This document shows positions 1-9,900 of a stretch of DNA of 64,000 nucleotides, piece by piece. The notes beneath the pieces are model-generated. The model saw nothing but the letters and a program-made list of their open reading frames with translations, searched no databases and was not told where the DNA came from. The first letter of the stretch is position 1. Every line of letters begins with the position of its first letter. The DNA is from Cinclus cinclus. Its lineage: Eukaryota; Chordata; Aves; Passeriformes; Cinclidae. The position numbers and the translations under genes are program-made. The DNA is taken from positions 13,925,151 to 13,989,150 of the forward strand of contig NC_085052.1 of the NCBI RefSeq assembly GCF_963662255.1, in the 5' to 3' direction.

Positions 1-1289
1 GCACAGTATTGCCATGGCAACCGGCAGGACCTGCCAGGCGGGCAGGCAAGCACTGACGTGGCAGTGGATGCAGCACGGGAAGGAGATGGGATGCAGGGTC
101 TAGGTTTGGGGACATCTGAGGACATGCTTAGGTGTGTGAGCACTTTGCATGTGCACCTGGGTGTGTGCCTGGGGTGCATGGGGTGTGCAGGCAGATGTGG
201 GCATGTGAGTGCATGCACGAGTGCCTGTGCCAATGTGCATGCACATGTTTGGGTGCATGGGAGACTTCACACACCACCCTCTTAAGGGATGTCCCTTGGT
301 TTTGTGGCACCATCAAGGTAGGGTGTACCTGAGTGCTCTGAGCTGTGGGCTGGCAGGGTTGCTCTGACACCTGGGAGCAGCAGATTTCCCTAATAGCTGT
401 GGGATCCATAGGTTTGTGCCTGTGGGGAAGATAAGACCTCCAGCTGGGGTCCCTGACTGCACATGTCCTTTAGTCCCGTGGTCACAAACCCTGCCATGTT
501 CCAGAGAAAATGGGTTGCCTACCAACCACCCCAAACCCTGCCTCTATTTGCTCTGCCCAAAGCCTGGGCTGGTACTCAGAGCAGGGAGCAGGAGTTAGAG
601 CTACCCCTGTGCTACAGGCAGCTGGACATGCCGTGTTAGCTGTGTGCTAGCTGTGTGTTAGTTGTGTGAGCTGTGTGTTAGCTGTGTTAGCTATGTCTGT
701 TAGCTGTTTGTATATCTGTATAGTAGATGTGTGTTAGCTGTTTGTTAGCTATGTGTTAGCTGTGTTAACAGTTCGTTATCTGTATGTTAGATGTGTGTTA
801 TCTGTTTGTTAACTGCGTGTTAGGTATGTTAGCTGTGTTAGCCACGTTCACTGCCAGAGCAGACGTTCCAGCAGAGCCCTGAGCTGCCTCCAGCACGGCC
901 CAGGTGCAGAGGGAAGGGCTGGCTGCTCTCCTGCCCGCTGAGGGCCCTGTGCCCAGCTACTGCATCCCTCGCCCTACTACAGCCCCGGCTGGGAGCCCCC
1001 CTTCTTCACCTCGCGGGAGAGCCTCTGTTCCCCCGTTTGGCATTTCTCCGGCTCTAACTGAGCTGTCAATGGGCAGAGATAACAGGGAATTCGTTAGCTC
1101 TGCTCTTTGATGTCTGCCCGCGCTCTGCTCGCAGCACCAGCTGCAACTCCTTCGCAAACAGCTTCAGATGAGGCCCCTTGGCACGGCGGTGTAGCAGTCC
1201 CACGGTCGACTCCCCAAATCCCTGCCGGGCCAGCCTCAAGGCCGCTCAGACCCTCTGTTACCTCCGGCAGCTCCCCCTCGGCAGCCAGG
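1..1289. other. Upstream intergenic sequence
   Basis: No coding exon recognised. Positions 1-25 contain a near-perfect RFX X-box palindrome, 130-290 is rich in alternating TG/CATG dinucleotides, and 634-845 holds a degenerate tandem array described separately. The rest looks unique. Confidence 0.5.
634..845. repeat. Degenerate minisatellite, TGTGTTAGCTG-like units
   Basis: About twenty imperfect copies of a roughly 10-12 bp unit (variants TGTGTTAGCTG, TGTTTGTTAGC, TATGTTAGATG) run head to tail. The repeats decay at both edges, and there is no open frame of interest. Confidence 0.8.
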
Positions 1290-1860
1290 TTTCCCCCCAG
1301 GGACCTACGGCCGCATCCCGAAGATATCCGGGCTCCGGCACTCTCCGTGCCAGACCCCCGGGACGCACAGCAGCATCCCTTCCTCGCAGCCCCTCTCCGG
1401 GGCCGGCCCCGGGGCATCCGGTACCGCCGTCCGCAGCACCGGGGCCGCGTTCTCCAGGGGCTCCGCGCCGGTGGCGGCAGGCGCCCATCCCCGGTGCCTC
1501 GGGGCGGGCCGCGGCGGACCGGGCGGCTGCGCACACGGGGCGGCCGGGCCCGCCTCCGCCTCCCGGCTCGGCAGCACCGCGGACAGCGCCCGGCCCCGCG
1601 CGGCTCCGCAGACGGGAGCCGGTCCGCTCCGGTCCGGTCGCCCCGGCACAGCCCGGCCCGGCGCCCCCCCGCGCCATGGCCACGGAGGTGGGTGCTCGGC
1701 GGCACGGCGGGGACAGCCCGGCGGCGGCACCCTCGGGCCGGGCTGCGGCGGAGCTCCCCCGCCCTGCGCTGCCCCGCCTGGGCGCGGCAGGGAGCGGGGT
1801 CCGGCTGCGGGGGCTGCGCTGGTGCGGGGGGGACAGCGTGGGGCTGGGGTCGGTGGGGAG
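1290..1860 (+). promoter_or_regulatory. GOLGA7B: CpG-rich GOLGA7B promoter, 5'UTR and start of intron 1
   Basis: GC- and CpG-dense block surrounding the 12-nt coding exon 1 at 1676-1687, with runs such as ggggccgcg, cggccggg and gcgcgg. No TATA box is visible, as usual for CpG-island promoters. Long open frames in this block on both strands are a by-product of high GC and are not genes. The transcription start cannot be fixed from sequence alone. Confidence 0.7.
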
Positions 1861-3922
1861 GGGAGTGTGGGGCTGGGGGCTCCGTGGGCACAGAAAGGCC
1901 GGTGAGGTGCCTGAAGGGGCGTGGAGGTGCAGGATGGTGCAGGGTGCCTTTGGTGAAGGCTGGAGTGTGTCTGGCTTGGGCTGTGGGACTGGGGGTTCTT
2001 CTCCCAGATGCCGTGGGTGGGACGCGGGTGAGCGCCAGACGGTCTGTGGGGCACAGAGCAGGCAGTAGCCCTGTGTCACCCAGGGGAAGCACAGGGAGGG
2101 GCCTGATGCCTGCCCTTGGCACAACGGGGTGCCTCCATCCTCTTCTCCAGCTACCAGAGCTGCCCCACAGCCTGGAGCTCGGGGGTTGGCACGGGCTCTC
2201 ACACCCCGTGGGGAGTCAGGGCTCAGCACCAGCTGCCGGGGCTGCTGGTCCTTTTCCTGAAGATGCCCCACTGCAGCCTGCCCACCCACTGTGCCGCTGT
2301 TGCAGCCCCACTGCCTAGTCCCAGCTCCTGCTCGGCTCACTCCCATCCTCCCGCCTGGGAGCTGTTGGGTTGGCTGTGATCTGGGGCACAGCTGGGGACA
2401 GGGCACTGTCCCCTTCCCGGGCCGTGGCCCACTGGCGACGAACACTCGGTCATGCAGGAACCACTGGGGGTGAGACCGCACACCAGCCCGGGATGAGAGC
2501 ACACCCACTCACCCTCATTCTGAGCAGGGGGCTGTCAGAGCATCCTCCCCTTGCCACCACCCTCCCCTCGCCCCATGCCTGGCACCTCCAGTGCCAAGCT
2601 GTGCTCGTGGCATGACGCAGCCTGTGCTAGGGCTCCCTGCCCCGTGGTGTGTGAGCCTGCAGCCCCTGTCACTGGGGGAATGGCGCTGCTCCCCTAGCCT
2701 CCAGCCCTCCAGTAGGGATGCCCAGCACCCCTGGCTGCAGCCCCCTTGTCTCACCCTCTGCCCCCAGGTGCACAGCCTGCAGGAGCTGCGGCGCAGCGCG
2801 TCCCTGGCCACCAAGGTCTTTGTGCAGCGGGACTACAGTGATGGGACCACATGCCAGTTCCAGACAAAGTTTCCCCCTGAGCTGGAGAGCAGGGTAGGGA
2901 GTCTGAGAGGTTGTAAGGGGAGAGGGGGGAGGGGGGGGTGCCCTATGGCAGTGTGCTATGGGGGCTCAGATGGAAGAAGGGTCAAAGGGTGTGGGGACTT
3001 CTGGGATGTTTTATGGCCCTGGGCCAGCCAATGCTGCTGGGTGCATGAAATCACACCTGCCCTGGCTGGTGTGCAAGGGCTTTGGTGCTCCCTTTGGTGC
3101 CCCAGGGACTAGGAGGCTCTGGTGAAGGCTGCAGGCTCAGCAGGTCTTGGTATGGGTGGGAGGTGGGCAGGGGCCTGCAAGCTGAGGCATCCAATGGACA
3201 GGGAGGAGAGGGTTAAGTGCAATCCAAGTCCCCCCAGGAATGGGGACAAGGCGGTTCAGGGAGCCAGTCCCTGACCAGACTCCTCTTCACCTTGGTTTCT
3301 GTCCTAGATTGAGAGGCAACTTTTTGAGGAAACCGTGAAAACCCTAAATGGCTTCTACGCTGAGGCAGAGAAGATTGGGGGCAGTTCATACCTCGAGGGG
3401 TGCCTGGCCTGTGCCACTGCCTATTTCATCTTCCTCTGCATGGAGACACATTATGAGAAGGTGCTGAGGTGCAGGGGAGGGCTCAGGGATGAGCACAGCT
3501 GGAAGTGGGCACAGGGATGGCTCAAACGTGTCACAAGGAACATGGGACTGGAGGCCAGAGTAAACAGCAATGCTGGCTGGCCCTGAGTGTCCCTCCCTGT
3601 GCCGACAGGTCCTGAAGAAGATCTCCAAGTACATCCAGGACCAGAATGAGAAGATCTATGCACCACGGGGACTGCTGCTCACTGACCCCCTGGAGCGTGG
3701 CATGAGGGTTGTATCCTTTGGGCAGCGGGGTGCTTGGGGGATGGCAAGGGTGAAGGAAAACTGGGCATGGGTGCTGGGCAATCGAGCTGGCACATCTCAC
3801 CCATGATCCTTAGCAGGGCCCAGATCGAGATCTCCATCTACGAGGACCGGTGCAGCAGCGGCAGCTCCAGCAGCGGCAGCTCCAGCAGCAGCAGCGGCGG
3901 TGGCGGGGCGGGGGGCCGGTGA
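1676..3922 (+). CDS. GOLGA7B: GOLGA7B, palmitoyltransferase accessory protein (5 coding exons)
   Basis: Coding exons 1676-1687, 2768-2893, 3308-3460, 3609-3710 and 3824-3922 join in frame to 163 residues plus stop; the human protein is of similar length. All junctions are GT/AG. Exon 1 encodes only MATE, and its ATG sits in a GC-rich island. Exon 2 carries the family start of the Golgin-A7/ERF4 domain ([20 protein letters not shown]). Exon 3 has the cysteine-bearing hydrophobic stretch (Cys78, Cys81, Cys90 in [15 protein letters not shown]); in GOLGA7 the equivalent cysteines are palmitoylated. Family knowledge: GOLGA7-type proteins stabilise DHHC palmitoyltransferases, GOLGA7B with ZDHHC5, at Golgi or plasma membrane. 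The last exon encodes a low-complexity Ser/Gly tail (residues about 142-163) whose whole coding sequence is antisense to a CRTAC1 coding exon. Intron 4 is only 113 bp. Identity is very secure. Confidence 0.96.
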
Positions 3923-3936
3923 CTGGCAGAGAGTCC
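3797..3936 (-). CDS. CRTAC1: CRTAC1-A terminal coding exon, antisense to GOLGA7B exon 5
   Basis: The acceptor CTGCAG (minus strand, 3942-3937) opens a 140-nt coding end: 2 nt completing Gly, then 45 codons plus TGA. The first residues, [11 protein letters not shown], continue exon 14 in the expected phase and align with the human tail. An Ala-rich block and PVLVDGDL follow. The exon contains all 99 coding bases of GOLGA7B exon 5 (3824-3922) on the other strand. The two frames are in codon register: each AGC (Ser) faces GCT (Ala), TCC (Ser) faces GGA (Gly), and GGC (Gly) faces GCC (Ala). Confidence 0.88.
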
Positions 3937-6900
3937 CTGCAGGGACTCGTACTGCCGGGACAGTGGCCTCTCTGAGCTCCGCAGGCTGCACTACCAGAGC
4001 ACCCGCTTCTGAGCCCGGGGAGAGCAGGAGGGGGAGGCCGGGGCAACGCAGTGGGGCTGCCCACCCCCATCTTCTCTTTGTCCCCCGCAGTGGGTCTGCC
4101 CCTGCTCGGACCCACTGTGGGCAGGGACTGGTGCTGGGGTATCCCAGGTGCTTCCGACTGAGTCGAACTGTTGCCAGGGGGCTCCTACAGCCCTCCATGT
4201 GCTTGGTGCTGCTGCCCCAGCCGCAAGCGAAAGGAGGTTGCCCTGCTATGGGCAGTCCCAACTGGCAGTGTCCCTGTTGCCATGCACTGGGGAGCACTGG
4301 GACTGGCAATGCTCAGGCAGCTCTTAGCAGGGGACAAACACTTAACCCCACGCCCACAGACTCCGGCAGCTCTTGCTGCACCCACCCTTGGGGCATCCTG
4401 CTCTTAGTGCTGTGGTGAGGGTTGAGTTGCTGCTTGTCCACTGTTCAGGGGGCCTGGCAGAGCACTGGTGCCACTTCTTCTGCACAATGGGCCATGCATT
4501 CACCCCAGTTCTGCCCCATCTGCTGCACCATTGCTGCTCCCCTGGCCCCCTTCCCTGTCTAGCACTACATCCTCTCCAGCACCATCCTACACTGCCATGA
4601 CACTGGGCACTTGCTTCTTCTCCCTGCATGACCTGCTGCCATCCCCAGCTAGACCCAGGTATTTCTCCAGCCCACTGTCCAGGGCAGGGAGGTGCAGTGC
4701 TGGGCATGGTGCTGCCCCTGTGCCATGTGCCCTGGATTCATTCATGGCCTACAACAGTTGAGGCTGAGCTGTGGCATGGGTGAGCAGGCTCCCTGCCCAT
4801 CCTGGCAGAGTTTGCCTGTACCTAGCTGCCAGCAGCCCCCTGCCTACTCTGCCCCATGACCTGCCCTAATGCAGGGAGGGTGCCCAGTGGGGCAGCTCCA
4901 TAAGGACCCTTCCTCTCACACTACTGAGTCCTCCCCTGCCCACCTGTCCTGCATGCATCTGCCACCAGCACCCCAATTCTCAGCCTGGCCTGTAAGAGGG
5001 GACCTTGAAAGGCACCTGAGCCTGGCAGCAAGGTGTGGAGGTTCATGGTCCAGGGTCAGATAGGGGGAAATAGGAGGGTCCCTGTGACATCCAGCACCCT
5101 AAGGAGAATTCCTATCTGGGTTCAGGGCTGAACCAAGCTGCCATTTCTCTCCCGGGGACCTGGAGGGAGGACGCTGCCCTGCAGGACTCCTTTTGGCTCA
5201 GTCACAATGTGTTTGTGGGGACCCCGGCCTCAACGTTCCTGTTGGAGCACTCCCCCTGCATGGAGACCTTCCTCAATAAACCCCACGCTTCTTCCCCCAC
5301 TGTCTATCCTTCATCTTCTTGTATTGGAGAAGTGAGCGGGACAATGCTGTGGGGGCACAGAATCAGGCTGGGTATTTTTTCACACTGGATTGCACAGAGC
5401 CCCATGAAGGTGAGCATGGAGGGAGGGAGGGGATGGGGAGGAGGGTGGAATCTAGGGGAGTAGGGACAGACCTGTGTAGCAGTCATGTGGCCCTGGGAGA
5501 GGGACACACAAGGAAGACAGTGCAGGAAAGGGTTTATTCAGTTGGTACCAGGTACCACCGGCACAGTACTAGGGAGTAGCAGGGAACACCTGGCTGTGCC
5601 AGAGCGGGCTAATTGTTCTGGCAGCGTCCACCAGCACCCAGGGAGAAGCCATGGTGACAGTGGCAGTGGAAAGAGCCAGGGCTGTTATGGCAGATATGGT
5701 CGCAGGGCCCAGGCTGTGCCTGGCACTCATCTATGTCTGGGAAAGAAGGGGAAAAGGTCAGAGCTGTGCCAAGGGTACAGGGAGTGTCTGGCATGGGCAG
5801 AGCAAGGGATGGAAGGGGCATGGGGGGTGGGGGGGGGGCCGCAGCTCCAGGGCTGGGTGAACCTGGGACACAAAAGGCAGTGCCACCACCTCCTGCACAG
5901 CCACAGCCTGTCCATTCTGTCCCCCAGCACTATGGCTGTGAGTAGAAGAACTGGGCCCCCCAGTCACGTCTGCTGGCAGGGCAGCCTGGCAGCACCAGGT
6001 GGCTGGGCACTGCAGGTACTCACCCAGGCACCGGCTGGCAGCCGGATCAAGGGCATGGAAGCCTGGGTGGCAGAGGCAGGTGTGTGCCCCAGGGGTGTTG
6101 ATGCAGAGCTGGCTGCAGTTATGCAAACCCTGAGCACATTCGTCGATGTCTGGTGGGAGTAAAGAGAGCAGTGTATGGTTTTAGCATGGAGGGGGGAAAA
6201 GCAGCACAGGTCTGTTGTTGAGGTGGAGGCAGGACTGCTTGCTGCACCCCAGCCCCTTTAGAGCTGCACATTTTGCTGCAGGCCCAGCACAGAGCTGGGC
6301 CAGGGGCACCATCACCCTCCAGCCAGCTCCGAGCCCTGGGGTGCGAAGAGCTGGGGGAGGTTGGGAGTGCTTCCCCTCCTAGGCTCCCTCCCCGTGCAGC
6401 TCCAGGGCAGGGTGGGCAGAAACACAAGCACAGCCCTGCCCCGCAGAGCTCAGCAGACCAGGTTAATAGGTGGGATATAGTTTATTAGGGGATCTCTGGG
6501 AGAGGGGCTGGAAGACTGTTGGGACTAAGCAGGGTCTAACTCCAAACAGTAGTATCAATATGTTAAAAACAGACCAGGAGGATCCTGCCCCTGCAGAGCT
6601 GGGAAGACCCTCCTCTGCCAGGGCTGGGGAGGTTGTTCCCATCACTGAGGAGGGGGCAGGCAAAGCACACACGTCGCAGGCCAAACCAGCAGGCACATAA
6701 TACAGTATCGAGGCGACGGAGCAAGCAACCACGAGGGAGGTGCCAGCATGGCAGGAATAGCACTGGGGCAGTGGGTGTGTGAGGGAAGGGGCAGTGCCAG
6801 GCTGCCCCAGGGCTGCTTTCCCAGAGATAGTGCACAGGACAGTCAGGTCAGTGCCCATCCCACTGCAGGTCGGCCCAGCCGGCACTTCCAGGGTGGTTCA

Positions 6901-9900
6901 ACATGGACAGAAAAAGAGAGGGGCAGAGGCCAGCCCATCCTTCCATCAAGGCTGGTGTGGCATGTTATGGGCAGGGGTTAAAGTGCATAGAGACAAAGGC
7001 AGAGTCCGAGGACTAGAGGGAAGAGGGCACTGTGGGGGAGCCCAGGCCAGCTCCCAGCAGAGGGATATCCCCCAAAAAAGGCCACTTGAGCTGCACAGAG
7101 AAGGAGAGGAGGAACAAGAGAGAAAAAGAGAAAGAAGGAGAGTCAGTAGCAGCTCAGTGGAAGGCACAGACAAACAGACACAGAAGCAGGGTGGAGGTGG
7201 CTGGACTGCCATCTGACAGGTTTCAGGCTGTAGCCTGGCCTTTGTCAGGATGCAACAGCATCCCAAGGTGGTGCTTTGGGGCTGATGCTAGCTGACATGG
7301 GGTCAGGGTGTTCCAGCTATCACTCACCCACACAAGCTGTGCCATCCTCATTTGGCTCAAAGCCCCGGCTGCAGCGTTTGTTGCTGCGACAGCGGTACCC
7401 GCCATAGGTGTTGATGCAGATGGGCTTGTCCCGGGGGCAGATGAAGGGGAACTCAGTGCACTCATTTGTGTCTGCAAGAGGGTCCGCAGTGTGAGATGTC
7501 TGGGCAGAGAGCTTGGGGCTGCCAGCACCTCCAGTTCCCCCAGTACACTGGATGGTCACCCCAGTGGTAGCCATGCATAAGCTGTACCTCTGCCCTGGAG
7601 GCTCACACACAGCCACCCTGCTGCATCTCTGCTGCCCCTCCATCACTCATTGGCTGCATCACAACGCCTGCCACATGCCAGCCATGCCTCCTGCCCCAGC
7701 ACAGTGCTCTTGCTGCTCCCTGTGACACCATGGTGCCCCTCTGGAGCTGTACTGCTGTCCCATTCCCAGGTCATGTACCAGGCAGGCAGCTGTACCTGGC
7801 ACTGAGCCATGTGGCAGGCAGCCACCTCCCAGTCTCAGAGTGTCCCCCGTGGGACTATGCTACAGCATCCTGGGTACAGGCACACCTGTGTTTCCAGCAG
7901 TCACTCACCTACACAGCGTCCATTCTCGTGCTGCGAGAATCCCTGCCCGCACTGCATTTGGGAAGAAGTAGAGACTGCTGGGATGGGGAGGAATCAGCCC
8001 TGGGCAGCCACTGAGCCAGCAGAGCCCAGCCCCCTTGTTCCTGTCCCCAAAGTCTCACAACCTACACCCACTCCTGGCCCTCACCTCCAGCGGGGCAGGC
8101 ATGAGTGGCTCCTCCACATCCAGAGGGTAGGGGATCTCCAGGACAGAGTTGGTCTCACTGCTCGCCACAGCTCGTGACAGCACGCGGCCATCTGGCCAAG
8201 TCACCTCCAGGCTGCTGGCTTTGTCATGCCCTGCAGGCGGGCAGCCCATCAAAGGGAGGGTCTCCAGGGTGGGCAGGGGCTGAAAGGAGGCCAGCGGGGT
8301 GGTAGGGATGGCAGGGGCAAAGTCTTCCCTTGCTCCCTGAGCCCAGCTCCAGGTGCTCATACTGACAGCCCATGCACATGGATGTACTCTGAGGGGTGTA
8401 CATGGGGACAACGGGATGACCTTGCAGTGGGCACGGACACCCCTGCAGGCTTGGCTGCTGGACATGCTGCACCAGGGGAGAGTTAAAGGGAAGGGAAAAC
8501 CCTACTGCCTGGCAAAGCAGCAGGCAGGGGATGGGAAAGGGGACAGCTGCCCCTTGCAGCACAGCTGCAGTGGCTGGGTACTGCACCCACAGCCTTGTAC
8601 AGACCCCACCACCTAGGGTGACAAGCATGGATAATTACTGTGCTGCAGGACACTGGGGCAACGAACACGTCCCCTGCCCTGGGGAGTGCCAGGGAAGGCT
8701 GGGGTGGAAGCAGCCCCTCAATCCCCTAGCTCACCCAGTCCGAAGTGTGCCACAGGCTCCATCTCGCAGAGATAGCCGGAGCCACCGTCGATGATGCGCA
8801 GGTGGGCCCCACTGCGCCGGGTGAACAGCACAACCTTGGCCCCTCGTGCAAAGGCCCCAAAGCGGGTACGGGGGATGACACGCAGCCAGTTGTTCCTGGT
8901 GCCCTGCAAGGGAGGAGGGAGCAGAGAGACTGAGCTTGAACTGACAGAAGGGATGGGCACAACACGAGAAATCCCTGCTTGACTCACCTGGGTGCCCTTG
9001 AAGATGGAGATTGGCTGTGCCATAGACTCGCCATGGGATAGGATGAGGTCCAGCATCCCATCACCATCAAAATCTGTCACTGCACCTCCTGTAAGGACAG
9101 AATCACATAATGCCTGAGGCCTGGCCCCATATCTCCCACCACTAGACCTTGCTGCTGCGGTGGCCTTCCACTGGCAGCACTCCTGGTCAGGCAGGGACAA
9201 AAGGGAAGATGGGGTGACTCTAATGCAGGAGTGTGGTTGGCATTCTGTAATCAGGTGCATTGGCAAACTGGGCAGTGGAGGGGGCAGGCAGTGCCTGGAG
9301 GGCTGTGGGTCACAGGGAACTGCCTGCCCTCCTCCCAAATGCAGAGGCTGGCTTTCAGCAGTGGACACCCAGTAACGGGCCCTTCAAGAATGCCTCTGGG
9401 GTTCTGGAGATGGCACCACTGGATGAGTATGGGTGGAGGGAGAAAGCAGGGGGCCATTCCTGTGTGATGGGAGCCCCAGCTTGCTGCTGGAGGGCAGGCA
9501 GAAAACTCAGCCAGGCGTGTGGCATCCTCAGGCATAGAAGGTGCCAAGTAGTGCTGTGCCAGAGTGGGGTGGACCCACCCGTGCCCCGTCCCTCGGGCTC
9601 CAGTGCATCCCCTGGATTCAGCTCTTCCACAATGGGGTCTGAGTGTTCTCTGCGGATGAGCCTGCCAAGGACACACACAGAGGGTATTAATACCAGCTCC
9701 TGCAGTCCTCAGAACCTTCCTGGGCATGTCTGTCCCCTCCTGCAGAATCATGGTAGGAGTAACAACCCTGGTGGCTATAGTGTGTGGATGGGTGATTGTC
9801 CCCTTCCTGTTGGCATGTCCCCACTCCATGCAGGGGCAAGTGGAGTTTCATGAAAGCTTCTGTGTTTGAACTCCAGAGTAGCAACACCATCTGTTGCATC

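Noticed and set aside
1094..2508. Long open frames (249-416 codons) on both strands across the GOLGA7B CpG island
   Set aside because: Pro/Arg/Ala-rich translations with no recognisable domain; expected in very GC-rich DNA where stop codons are rare. They overlap one another and the real GOLGA7B exon 1.
3008..3013. CATAAA on the minus strand as the CRTAC1-A poly(A) signal
   Set aside because: It is a weak variant hexamer over 780 bp past the stop with no supporting context. The true A-isoform end could not be placed.
5758..6126. Possible read-through of CRTAC1 exon 15B giving a third EGF-tail isoform
   Set aside because: The intron stays open for about 88 codons, but the sequence is low-complexity and the exon has a strong donor, so intron retention is not supported.
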